A DNA stretch of 29,264 nucleotides from Paracoccaceae bacterium (lineage in GTDB: Bacteria; Pseudomonadota; Alphaproteobacteria; Rhodobacterales; Rhodobacteraceae). Made by a program: the position numbers and the translations under genes. The stretch's first letter is position 1; the number at the start of each line of letters is the position of its first letter. The notes under the pieces were generated by a model that ran no database searches, was not told the origin of the DNA, and was given only the letters and a program-made list of their open reading frames with translations. Below are positions 5,963 through 13,458 of this stretch, piece by piece. The stretch covers positions 1 to 29,264 of the forward strand of contig JAFGVZ010000030.1 of the NCBI GenBank assembly GCA_016937725.1, read 5' to 3'.

Positions 5963-6952
5963 CTATTTCGCGCCCCGCAGCGCCAAGGTGATCTGCGCCA
6001 GCGTCGCAACGGCAATTTCGGATGGCGTGCGCGCGCCAATGTTCAGCCCCACCGGCGCATGGATGCGGGCGAAATCTTCATCCCCCAGCCCCGCCCCGCG
6101 CAACCGGTCCAACCGTTTGGCATGGGTGCGGGTGGACCCAAGGCACCCCAAGTAAAACACATCCGAACGCAACGCGATGAGGATAGCCGGGTCATCCAGC
6201 TTGCTGTCATGGGTGAGCGTCACCACCGCCGTGCGGGCATCAAGACCGAGCGCCTCTAGCGCGGCATCGGGCCAGTCGCGCGACAGTGTTACACCGGGAA
6301 ATCGTAAGTCCGACGCGAAGGCATCGCGCGGGTCCACCACCACCGGGTCATAGCCCGCCAGTCGTGCCATGGGCACAAGCGCTTGGGCAATATGCACCGC
6401 ACCGACAATGACCAACCGCAAGGGCGGGTTATAGAGCGTCACCATCTGCCCGGATTCGTCCGGGCCAGAGCGGTCGGCGCGGAAGCGCTCTGCCAGCCCC
6501 GGCGCATCGGGGCCGAGCAAACGACGTGCGAAGGTCGCAAGATCGGTCAGCAGGGCCACCGGGCGGCGCGCCGCGCGCGCGGCGACCAGATCGGCCAACA
6601 ACGCAACGGGCAAGGCGGGCGCGTCAGGGCCAATGGGTTCGACCAAAATGCGAATGGTGCCGCCACAGGCCAGCCCCACCTCGAACGCGGTTTCATCGGC
6701 CACACCGTAGCTCAGCAGGCGGGGGCGACCATCGGCCAAAGCGTCCAGCGCCTCTAGCACAACCGCGCCTTCGACACAGCCGCCAGAAACCGACCCCATC
6801 ATCTGCCCATCTTCGCGGATAGCCAATTGCGCCCCCGGTTGGCGCGGCGCAGACCCCCATGTCTGCACTACGGTCGCAAGCGCCGCACGCGCCCCCGACT
6901 GAACCCATGCCAGCGCAATTTCGGGAATGCTGTCGTGATCTGACGGTGTCAT
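5963..6952 (-). CDS. xdhC: XdhC/CoxI family protein
   Basis: XdhC-type proteins handle molybdenum cofactor (sulfuration, delivery) for xanthine dehydrogenase and related enzymes. The 329-residue protein has the N-terminal XdhC/CoxI domain, with ATVVQTWGSAPRQPGAQL and GSVSGGCVEGAVV in the first 80 residues and ACGGTIRILVEP at about 115-126. A C-terminal Rossmann-like domain follows (LVIVGAVHIAQALVPMARLAGY, then VVVDPR), ending in the family motif GLNIGARTPSEIAVATLAQI. The ATG at 6952 has a GGAGGGG site; a longer in-frame start at 7009 has none. No xdhA/xdhB genes are in the window, so the client enzyme is unknown. It follows a 66-codon gene by 62 bp and may share its transcript. Confidence 0.9.
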   Translation of the reverse strand: MTPSDHDSIPEIALAWVQSGARAALATVVQTWGSAPRQPGAQLAIREDGQMMGSVSGGCVEGAVVLEALDALADGRPRLLSYGVADETAFEVGLACGGTIRILVEPIGPDAPALPVALLADLVAARAARRPVALLTDLATFARRLLGPDAPGLAERFRADRSGPDESGQMVTLYNPPLRLVIVGAVHIAQALVPMARLAGYDPVVVDPRDAFASDLRFPGVTLSRDWPDAALEALGLDARTAVVTLTHDSKLDDPAILIALRSDVFYLGCLGSTRTHAKRLDRLRGAGLGDEDFARIHAPVGLNIGARTPSEIAVATLAQITLALRGAK

Positions 6953-7014
6953 GGCCCCTCCGGTTTTGTGCAGCTTGGCCGATTGCGGCGCTGCGCACCA
7001 GTGGGGCAAGGATC

Positions 7015-7215
7015 TTAGCTGCGCGCGATCCCGCAGCGTTGCACGATCCGCTCGGCCTTGCGCGCGGCAGAGCGCGCGACGCGCTTTGCTTCACAGGTCT
7101 TAGATGTCTCGGTGCAGATTTTCATGAGCGCCTTGCTGGCCAGTGCGGCAATCATGGCATTATGCGCGACACTTGGATCGCCATAGAGGTCGTTCAGATT
7201 AGAACCGTCGAACAT
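7015..7215 (-). CDS. Small conserved-looking hypothetical protein (66 residues)
   Basis: I do not recognise this protein. It starts MFDGSNLNDLYGDPSVAHNA, continues with an Ala/Lys-rich helix containing two cysteines (KICTETSKTCEAK), and ends in a basic helix with one more cysteine (VARSAARKAERIVQRCGIARS). It has no signal peptide or membrane segment, so it is presumably cytoplasmic. The ATG at 7215 has a GAGAGGG site 7 nt upstream; in-frame ATGs at 7230 and 7245 lack one. Coding is supported by the ribosome-binding site, the GC-rich third positions and its location just upstream of xdhC on the same strand. Confidence 0.6.
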   Translation of the reverse strand: MFDGSNLNDLYGDPSVAHNAMIAALASKALMKICTETSKTCEAKRVARSAARKAERIVQRCGIARS

Positions 7216-7284
7216 CGGTCGCCCTCTCATCGAGAACCTGACCACGACCCTAGCACGAGAATCATCTCTTGTGGCTGATCTGAG

Positions 7285-7964
7285 TCAAATTTCCGCCAAC
7301 TGGCCCCATCGCGCGACCAGTAGCCCAAGAATGGCGGCATAGATCATCAGGCTCGCCACCAAGACGCAGACATGCCAGATAGCGTAGTGGTAGCGCAGCC
7401 GTGTGGCAAGATAGAACACCACGCCCAGCGTGTAGACGGTTCCGCCCGCAAGAATCAGGCCAAGGCTAAGCTTGGGCAAACTGCCCCAAAGCTGCGGCAG
7501 GATCGCGACGCCCGCCCAGCCCATGCCCAGATAAAGCGCAATGCCAAGCGCACGAAACCGCACGGGCGAATAAAGCTTCAGCGCCACACCGACACAGGCC
7601 ACAAGCCACAAGGCCGTCGCAAGGCCCAATCCCTGACCGGGGATCAGGGTTAAGGGTGTGTAGCTGCCAGCAATTTTCAGAAAAACGCGCTGTGGTCCAA
7701 CCGCTGATAAAGCCATGCCAGACGCGCCTCGCGCAGCAGGTTGAACAGGGCCGATGCGCCGATCATCGCCGCCAGTGCCAGCCCGTAAATGCCACTGGCC
7801 CATAAAAGGCGCATATCGCCGCCCTGACGCGCAATCACAAAGGCCAAGCCCAGAAGCACCGGAACGCCAAGACCCACCAAGACCAACCCTGCGACATGAA
7901 CCGCCGCATCCAGCCGGGTTTCGGCGGGCGAATAGCTGTCGCGGTGGTCAAGCAACCAAGCCAT
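7285..7964 (-). pseudogene. Hemolysin III / PAQR-type membrane protein, broken by a frameshift
   Basis: The gene reads MAWLLDHRDSYSPAETRLDAAVH and continues with hydrophobic helices to LDHSAFF, then a TGA at about 7677. The frame one base back continues without loss as FLKIAGSYTPLTL and further helices, to WGQLAEI at 7285. Joined, the two parts give one seven-helix protein of about 225 residues with the diagnostic LDH-x4-FLKIAGSYTP motif of the hemolysin III family, which in intact members reads LDHAAIFLKIAGTYTP or similar. The break falls in a run of five T's (minus strand); one extra base would restore the frame. The start at 7964 has an AAAGGA site. Either it is a fresh pseudogene or a base is missing in the assembly. 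The context GTTTTTC is not a good slippery heptamer, so programmed frameshifting is unlikely. Confidence 0.82.
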
Positions 7965-8048
7965 AAACGGTCCTTTCAATGCGCAGGGTAGCGCGGAATC
8001 ATGGCCAGACCATGTCAGCCCCACAGAAAGCCCCGGCCCAAGCTGCGC

Positions 8049-8074
8049 CTTGATTTTGAGCGCAATTCCCCATA
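8049..8074 (+). promoter_or_regulatory. RpoH-like (or sigma-70) promoter upstream of rnd-lptCAB
   Basis: CTTGATT (8049-8055) and CCCCATA (8068-8074), with a 12-bp spacer, match the heat-shock sigma-32 pattern CTTGAAA-N11 to 16-CCCCATNT closely. The same bases can also be read as a weaker sigma-70 promoter, TTGATT-N17-TAGCCG. The site is 41 bp before the rnd start codon. Heat-shock control is inferred from the motif only. Confidence 0.42.
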
Positions 8075-8114
8075 GCCGGGTGAAGCAAGCGCACGCAAAG
8101 GAAACGCAAGGTCA

Positions 8115-8726
8115 ATGACGATACATCTTCACAAGGACGATCTGCCCGACGGGCTGGACCTAGGCACGGTCGTTGCCATTGATTGCGAAGCAATGGGGCT
8201 GAACCCGCATCGTGACCGCCTCTGCGTGGTGCAATTGTCCAGCGGGGATGGCAATGCGCACTTGGTGCAGGTGTCTTTGCCGATCAAGCCCGCCCCCAAC
8301 CTGTGCCGCCTGCTGGCTGACCCTTCGGTGCTGAAACTGTTTCACTACGGGCGTTTCGACATCGCACTTCTGGCCCATAGCTACGGCGTGACCTGTGCGC
8401 CGGTCTATTGCACCAAGATCGCATCAAAGCTGGTGCGCACATATACCGACCGGCATGGGCTGAAATATCTTTTGTCGGAACTGTTGGGCGTGGACATTTC
8501 CAAGCAGCAGCAAAGCTCGGATTGGGGGGCCGACAGCTTGACCGACGCGCAGCAAACCTATGCCGCGTCCGACGTTTTGCATTTGCACCGCCTGCGCGAC
8601 GCGTTGAATCTCATGCTGGCCCGCGAAGGGCGCACAGACCTTGCCCAAGCTTGTTTCGATTTTCTGCCCACCCGCGCCACGCTCGATATTGCCGGCTGGC
8701 CGGATATCGACATCTTCTCGCATTGA
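8115..8726 (+). CDS. rnd: Ribonuclease D-like 3'-5' exonuclease (DEDDy)
   Basis: The 203-residue protein is a single 3'-5' exonuclease domain without the HRDC domains of E. coli RNase D (375 residues), which is the short form usual in alphaproteobacteria. All DEDDy residues are visible: D23 and E25 in AIDCEAMGL, D82 in HYGRFDIALL, and Y149 with D153 in YAASDV. It probably trims 3' ends of tRNA or other small RNAs in the cytoplasm using two metal ions. The ATG at 8115 follows an AAGG site. Its stop codon shares one base with the lptC start (TGATG), so translation is probably coupled to the LPS-export genes. Confidence 0.93.
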   Translation: MTIHLHKDDLPDGLDLGTVVAIDCEAMGLNPHRDRLCVVQLSSGDGNAHLVQVSLPIKPAPNLCRLLADPSVLKLFHYGRFDIALLAHSYGVTCAPVYCTKIASKLVRTYTDRHGLKYLLSELLGVDISKQQQSSDWGADSLTDAQQTYAASDVLHLHRLRDALNLMLAREGRTDLAQACFDFLPTRATLDIAGWPDIDIFSH

Positions 8727-9334
8727 TGTCGGCAGCGCTGCGCCAGAATGTGTCGCGCGCGTTGCGCCTGGGCCTGCCGCTGAGCGCGCTGGTGTTGTTG
8801 TCGACGATCTTTTTGGTGTCGCGCAGCATAGACCCGAATAGCGCCGCTCGGATCGCAGGCATGGACCCCGAGCAGATGACGCGCGAACCGCGCATTGCCA
8901 CGGCCCGCTTTGCCGGGGTGACGCAGGACGCCACCGCGCTGACCATCGCGGCGCAATCGGTGCGCTCGCAAGCCTTGGCAGTTGAAAACGCACCGCTTGA
9001 TCTGACGTTCACGCATCCTGAAGGCCGGTTGATCTTTCCCAATGCCAGCACCGCCGCGTTCGAGGCGCAAGTCGCGCGCCTTGACCAAGCGCGCGGCGTG
9101 CTTGTCGCAGAGGGGCCGGTGATGCTGGAAAACTCGGACGGGTTCGTGCTGGAGCTGGGCGCGATGACGGCGGCGCTCGATCAGACCCGCCTGTTGGGCA
9201 GCGACGGCGTTCAGGGGCGCGCGCCTGCGGGCGAGATCAGTGCCGACGCGATGGAACTGATCCGAAGCGGTGGCGCGACAGGCGGATATCTGCTTGCTTT
9301 TACGGGCAATGTCAGGCTGATATACATCCCATGA
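8726..9334 (+). CDS. lptC: LPS export ABC transporter periplasmic protein LptC
   Basis: LptC is the membrane-anchored periplasmic link between the LptBFG transporter and the LptA bridge. The 202-residue protein has a basic N terminus, one transmembrane helix (about residues 14-32, LGLPLSALVLLSTIFLVSR) and a beta-rich periplasmic domain typical of the LptC/YrbK family, with alternating short strands such as LDLTFTHPEGRLIF and GVLVAEGPVMLENSDGFVLE. Sequence similarity in LptC is low, so the call rests strongly on topology and on being directly upstream of lptA and lptB. The start overlaps rnd by one base, and the stop overlaps the lptA start (ATGA). Confidence 0.88.
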   Translation: MSAALRQNVSRALRLGLPLSALVLLSTIFLVSRSIDPNSAARIAGMDPEQMTREPRIATARFAGVTQDATALTIAAQSVRSQALAVENAPLDLTFTHPEGRLIFPNASTAAFEAQVARLDQARGVLVAEGPVMLENSDGFVLELGAMTAALDQTRLLGSDGVQGRAPAGEISADAMELIRSGGATGGYLLAFTGNVRLIYIP

Positions 9335-9843
9335 TGACCGGAGGTTCCAAATTGCGCGCACTGGCAACACTCGCCGCGCTGGTGGTCTGTGTAGCAGGCA
9401 CGGGCCCCGCCGCCGCGCAGGGCACAAACCTGACATTCTCTGGCCTGAACGCCGTGCGCGGCCAACCAGTCGAAGTCCGCTCTGACAGCCTGCAAGTGGA
9501 TAACAGCACCGGCCAAACCACCTTTTCCGGAAATGCCGTTCTGGGGCAGGGCGATATGCGGCTGGCCGCGCAGACGATCACGGTCATTTACACGCCCGGC
9601 AACAGCGCGCGCATCCGGCGGCTGGAAGCCTCTGGCGGGGTCACGCTGGTCACGGCAGTCGAGGCCGCCGAAGCCGCCAGCGCGGTCTATGACATAGATG
9701 CAGGCACGGTGCTGATGAGCGGCTCTGTCATCCTGACCCAAGGCCCAAACGTTCTGTCGGGCGACCGGCTAACGGTCAATTTGCGCAACGGTCGGGGCAG
9801 TCTGGAAGGCCGGGTGCGCACCATCATCCAGACCGACCGCTAA
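9331..9843 (+). CDS. lptA: LPS transport periplasmic protein LptA
   Basis: LptA forms the periplasmic beta-jellyroll bridge that carries LPS from LptC to LptD. The 170-residue protein has a signal peptide (residues 1 to about 30, ending AAAQG) and the OstA-like domain. Hallmarks are the early VEVRSDSLQVDNSTGQTTFSG repeat unit, LGQGDMRLAAQTITV, RRLEASGGVTLVT, and the final LSGDRLTVNLRNGRGSLEG near the C terminus. It starts at an ATGA overlap with lptC and ends 9 bp before lptB, so lptC, lptA and lptB form one unit. Confidence 0.93.
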   Translation: MMTGGSKLRALATLAALVVCVAGTGPAAAQGTNLTFSGLNAVRGQPVEVRSDSLQVDNSTGQTTFSGNAVLGQGDMRLAAQTITVIYTPGNSARIRRLEASGGVTLVTAVEAAEAASAVYDIDAGTVLMSGSVILTQGPNVLSGDRLTVNLRNGRGSLEGRVRTIIQTDR

Positions 9844-9852
9844 GGCCCGAGC

Positions 9853-10614
9853 ATGGCGCCAGAGGACCGGACAGACGCGCTTGCCGTGTCGCAGTTGCAA
9901 AAGAACTATGGCAAACGGATCATCATCCGCGACGTGTCGTTACATGTGACGCCGGGCGAGGTGGTGGCGCTTCTTGGCCCGAATGGCAGCGGCAAGACCA
10001 CCTGCTTTTACTGCATTGCCGGGATCGTGAAGCACGAGGGCGGCACGGTTACACTGGACGGACAAGACGCGACGGGCCTGCCGCTGTTTCGGCGCGCGCG
10101 CATGGGCTTGGGCTACCTGCCACAGGAAATGAGCATTTTTCGTGGGTTGAGCGTGGCACAAAACATTCTGGCTGTGCTGGAAATTCGCCTGCGCGACGCG
10201 CCTGCGCGCCAACATGCGCTGGACCAGTTGCTGGACGAATTTTCAATCAGCCACCTGCGTGACGCGCCCGCGCTGGCATTGTCGGGCGGCGAGCGGCGCC
10301 GGGTGGAAATTGCCCGCGCACTGGCCGCAAACCCGCGCTACGTGCTGCTGGACGAACCCTTCGCCGGGGTGGACCCGATCGCGGTAGGCGAAATCCGCGC
10401 GCTGGTGGCAGAACTGAAAACACGCGGCTTGGGTGTGCTGATCACCGACCACAATGTGCGCGAGACCTTGGCCATCGTGGACCGCGCCTATATCCTGCAT
10501 GACGGGCAGGTTTTGCGCGCGGGCACACCTGCCGAAGTCGTGGCGGATGCCGATGTGCGCCGGGTCTACCTTGGGCAAGATTTCCGCCTGTCGGACGCGC
10601 CTGCCTCTGAATGA
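9853..10614 (+). CDS. lptB: LPS export ABC transporter ATPase LptB
   Basis: LptB is the cytoplasmic ATPase that powers LPS extraction together with LptF and LptG (not in this window). The 253-residue protein has every ABC motif: Walker A GPNGSGKTT (residues 42-50), Q-loop near GYLPQEMSIFRGLSV (88-101), signature LSGGERRRVEIARAL (143-157), Walker B VLLDEPFAGVDP (164-175) and the H-loop ITDHNVRET (197-205). FAGVDPIAVG and YLGQDF at the C terminus are characteristic of LptB rather than of other ABC ATPases. It follows lptA by 9 bp. Confidence 0.96.
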   Translation: MAPEDRTDALAVSQLQKNYGKRIIIRDVSLHVTPGEVVALLGPNGSGKTTCFYCIAGIVKHEGGTVTLDGQDATGLPLFRRARMGLGYLPQEMSIFRGLSVAQNILAVLEIRLRDAPARQHALDQLLDEFSISHLRDAPALALSGGERRRVEIARALAANPRYVLLDEPFAGVDPIAVGEIRALVAELKTRGLGVLITDHNVRETLAIVDRAYILHDGQVLRAGTPAEVVADADVRRVYLGQDFRLSDAPASE

Positions 10615-10642
10615 GTTTTCGGTGCTCGCCCAAAGCGATGCG

Positions 10643-10672
10643 TTGACAAACCCCCACCTTCTGTCGCCAAAT
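10643..10672 (+). promoter_or_regulatory. Possible promoter of hpf
   Basis: A perfect TTGACA (10643-10648) lies in the 187-bp gap between lptB and hpf. The best -10 candidate, CCAAAT at 10667-10672 after an 18-bp spacer, is weak. This is the only -35 match of this quality in the gap and suggests that hpf-ptsN can be transcribed apart from lptCAB. Confidence 0.35.
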
Positions 10673-10801
10673 ACAGGGAACAAGACGGGCGCACCTTGCG
10701 GCTTGTGGCCGCGCAGGGTGCCGCGTCAGAGCAGGTTGACCCAAGCGGGACAGGCCCGGCACGATGCCCGGCCCGGACCCGATAACAAGAAGGAGTGGCC
10801 C

Positions 10802-11371
10802 ATGCGCTACCAGATCAGCGGCAGACAAATCGATATCGGTGACGCGCTTCAAACCCATGTCAAAGCCGAATTCGGCGAGTTGGTGGAGAAGTATCAGCAG
10901 CGACCGACAGAGGCCGTTGTGGTATTCTCGCGTGATGCCCATAACATGGTCTGCGAAGCCACGCTGCACCTGTCGACCGGTCTGACAGCACAGGCACGCG
11001 GCCAGGCCGGTGAAATATACGCCGCCTTCGAATCTTGCCGCGAAAAGCTGGACAAGCAGTTGCGCCGCTACAAGCGCCGCCTGAAAGACCATCACCGCGA
11101 CCGCACCTCGCCCGTTGAGTTTGGGGGCGCTTCCGCGTATGTGCTGGCCTCAAGTGATGACGAGTCGGCGGAAGAACCGAATTCGTTGCAACCGATGATC
11201 ATTGCCGAGATGGAGACGAAGATCCTGTCCCTTTCGGCCGGAGAAGCCGTGATGCAGATGGAACTCTCGCATGCACCTGTTCTGGTGTTCCGCAACGAAC
11301 GCCATGGCGGGCTGAACGTGGTGTACCGCCGGGAAGACGGCAATGTGGGCTGGATTGACCCGCAACAATAA
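10802..11371 (+). CDS. hpf: Ribosome hibernation-promoting factor, long form
   Basis: Long HPF binds the decoding region of the 30S subunit in starved cells, and its C-terminal domain pairs two ribosomes into an inactive 100S particle. At 189 residues, this has the N-terminal beta-alpha domain (MRYQISGRQIDIGDALQTHV to about residue 100, with the basic helix KLDKQLRRYKRRLKDHH), an acidic linker, and the C-terminal dimerisation domain from about 133. That domain contains SLSAGEAVMQMELSHAPVLVFRNERHGGLNVVYRREDGNVGWIDP. The ATG at 10802 has an AAGGAG site. In many proteobacteria rpoN sits between lptB and hpf; here it does not. Confidence 0.96.
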   Translation: MRYQISGRQIDIGDALQTHVKAEFGELVEKYQQRPTEAVVVFSRDAHNMVCEATLHLSTGLTAQARGQAGEIYAAFESCREKLDKQLRRYKRRLKDHHRDRTSPVEFGGASAYVLASSDDESAEEPNSLQPMIIAEMETKILSLSAGEAVMQMELSHAPVLVFRNERHGGLNVVYRREDGNVGWIDPQQ

Positions 11372-11446
11372 CTGACCTTCACCAACATGCCGCGCTACGG
11401 ACATCGGGCCGGGCGCGGCATTGCGTTTCCCGAATGGAGAATGCCA

Positions 11447-11911
11447 ATGCAGATGTCAGAGCTTCTGGATGCGGGTGCCTTGCGGGTCATCGGCTCTGCG
11501 ACCAGTAAGAAGCGCCTGTTCCAGACGATTGGCGAGATGGCGCATTCTGTCTACGACCTGCCCGCCACCTCTGTGATAGAAGCGCTGCAAGAGCGAGAAA
11601 GCCTTGGCCCCACGGGCGTGGGTCATGGCGTGGCCCTGCCCCATGCGCGGCTGGACGAGGTCGGGCGCGTGCTGGGTGTGTTCCTGAAGCTGGAGCGCCC
11701 GCTCGATTACGGCTCTGTCGACAAAAGCCCGGTCGATCTGGTCTTTGCTCTCTTTGCCCCACGCGATGCCGGGGTCGAGCATCTGAAAGCCTTGGCCTTC
11801 GTATCGCGCACGCTGCGCAACCCTGCGGTCTGCGAGAAGCTGCGCGCCAATGATGACCCGGCGAAATTTATCGAAATCTTGTCCAGCGACACGGTCAATA
11901 AGGCCGCCTGA
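11447..11911 (+). CDS. ptsN: PTS IIA-like nitrogen regulatory protein PtsN (EIIA-Ntr)
   Basis: EIIA-Ntr is the final phosphate acceptor of the nitrogen PTS (PtsP-PtsO-PtsN), a regulatory rather than sugar-transport branch. The 154-residue protein has the phosphorylated histidine H66 in GVGHGVALPHARLDEV. Other family segments are ALQERESLGPTGVG, VDLVFALFAPRDAGVEHLKALAFVSRTLR and the C-terminal EILSSD. Three nearby ATGs exist (11441, 11447, 11453); 11447 is chosen because a GGAGA site lies 6 nt before it. It ends just before a bidirectional terminator and is the last gene of the lpt-hpf-ptsN string. Confidence 0.95.
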   Translation: MQMSELLDAGALRVIGSATSKKRLFQTIGEMAHSVYDLPATSVIEALQERESLGPTGVGHGVALPHARLDEVGRVLGVFLKLERPLDYGSVDKSPVDLVFALFAPRDAGVEHLKALAFVSRTLRNPAVCEKLRANDDPAKFIEILSSDTVNKAA

Positions 11912-11956
11912 TTCCGCATCTGCGCGCGCCTGCCCTTGGACATCAACGCGACGAAA

Positions 11957-11983
11957 AAAGCCGCCCCAATCCGGGGCGGCTTT
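11957..11983. terminator. Bidirectional terminator between ptsN and pntB
   Basis: An 11-bp perfect stem, AAAGCCGCCCC (11957-11967) with GGGGCGGCTTT (11973-11983), has a 5-nt loop. It is flanked by A's on the left and by TTTCCTGTTTTT on the right, so it can stop transcription from both convergent genes. It lies 45 bp after ptsN and 22 bp from the pntB stop. Confidence 0.88.
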
Positions 11984-12005
11984 CCTGTTTTTCGATACGC
12001 GCAGA

Positions 12006-13442
12006 TCAGTCGATCAACGGCACAAGGCTGTCGAAGCTGGCTTTCGCATCGCCATAGAACATGCGGGTATTGTCCTTGTAAAAGAGCGGGTTTTCGATGC
12101 CCGAATAGCCCGTGCCCTGCCCGCGCTTCGACACGAAAACCTGTTTGGCCTTCCACACTTCCAGAACCGGCATCCCCGCGATGGGGCTGTTGGGATCGTC
12201 CTGCGCCGCCGGGTTCACGATGTCGTTCGAGCCGATGACGATGACCACGTCGGTCGAGGGGAAATCGTCGTTGATTTCGTCCATCTCCAGCACGATGTCG
12301 TAAGGCACTTTAGCTTCGGCCAAGAGCACGTTCATATGCCCCGGCAAACGGCCTGCCACGGGGTGAATGGCGAAACGCACCTCTTTGCCCTGCGCACGCA
12401 GCTTGCGGGTCAGTTCTGCGACCGTCTGCTGCGCTTGCGCCACGGCCATGCCGTAACCCGGAACGATGACAATGCTGTCGGCCTCGTTCAGCGCGGCGGC
12501 GACACCGCCTGCATCAATGGCAACCTGCTCGCCCTCGACCGCCATCTGGTCGCCCTTGGCTGCGCCACCAAAACCGCCCAGGATAACGCTGATGAAGCTG
12601 CGGTTCATGGCCTTGCACATGATGTAGCTCAGGATCGCGCCGGAAGAGCCGACAAGCGCACCCACCACGATCAGCAGGTCATTGCCGAGGCTGAAGCCGA
12701 TCGCCGCTGCGGCCCAGCCCGAATAGCTGTTGAGCATGGACACAACCACCGGCATATCGGCGCCGCCGATGCCCATGATCAGGTGATAGCCGATGAACAA
12801 CGCCAGCAGCGACAGCAGGATCAGCGTCCAGCTACCCATCCCGTTCAGATAGGCGAACATCAGCAGCAGCGACCCGGCAGCGGCCGCCGCGTTCAGCAAA
12901 TGCCCACCCGGCAATTGCTTGGCCGACGTGTCGACTTTGCCCGCCAGCTTGCCATAGGCAATGACCGACCCGGTGAAGGTGACAGCACCAATCCAGATGC
13001 CCAGCACCAGTTCGACCCGCAGAATGGCAATCTCCACGCCGTCTTTCTTAGCAACCAGCGTGGCGAATGCGCCTTCGACGGCCTCTCCTGCCGTTTGGGC
13101 GGCTTGCACCATGTTGATGGTGATGTCGGCGTTGAAGCCCACGACCACCGCTGCAAGGCCCACAAGGCTGTGCATGATGGCTACAAGTTCGGGCATCTGC
13201 GTCATCTGGACCTTGGTGGCCAATTGGTAGCCCACGGCGGCGCCCAGTGCGATCAGCACCAAAGACGCCACCCACAGCCCCTGCCCCGGTCCGATCAGCG
13301 TGCCGACAACGGCAATTGCCATGCCTGCAATGCCATACCAGACCGCGCGTTTCGCGCTTTCCTGCCCCGACAAACCGCCAAGCGACAGGATGAAAAGAAC
13401 TGCCGCGACCACATAGGTCGCAATCGTGAATCCGTATTCCAT
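12006..13442 (-). CDS. pntB: NAD(P) transhydrogenase subunit beta PntB
   Basis: PntB carries the second half of the proton channel and the NADP(H)-binding domain III of the energy-linked transhydrogenase, which makes NADPH from NADH using the proton gradient. The 478-residue protein (E. coli: 462) begins with a run of membrane helices (MEYGFTIATYVVAAVLFILSLGGLSGQESAK onward) through about residue 270. Domain III follows, with VPGYGMAVAQAQ (the NADP-binding loop), HPVAGRLPGHMNVLLAEA, GSNDIVNPAAQDDP and GTGYSGIENPLFY. The start lies 16 bp after the pntA stop, indicating one operon. Confidence 0.97.
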   Translation of the reverse strand: MEYGFTIATYVVAAVLFILSLGGLSGQESAKRAVWYGIAGMAIAVVGTLIGPGQGLWVASLVLIALGAAVGYQLATKVQMTQMPELVAIMHSLVGLAAVVVGFNADITINMVQAAQTAGEAVEGAFATLVAKKDGVEIAILRVELVLGIWIGAVTFTGSVIAYGKLAGKVDTSAKQLPGGHLLNAAAAAGSLLLMFAYLNGMGSWTLILLSLLALFIGYHLIMGIGGADMPVVVSMLNSYSGWAAAAIGFSLGNDLLIVVGALVGSSGAILSYIMCKAMNRSFISVILGGFGGAAKGDQMAVEGEQVAIDAGGVAAALNEADSIVIVPGYGMAVAQAQQTVAELTRKLRAQGKEVRFAIHPVAGRLPGHMNVLLAEAKVPYDIVLEMDEINDDFPSTDVVIVIGSNDIVNPAAQDDPNSPIAGMPVLEVWKAKQVFVSKRGQGTGYSGIENPLFYKDNTRMFYGDAKASFDSLVPLID

Positions 13443-13458
13443 ACCGTGATCCCCCGCC

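Noticed and set aside
7672..7690. Programmed -1 frameshift in the hemolysin III-type gene
   Set aside because: The shift site GTTTTTC does not allow good re-pairing of both tRNAs, there is no clear stimulatory stem, and the family is normally a single frame.
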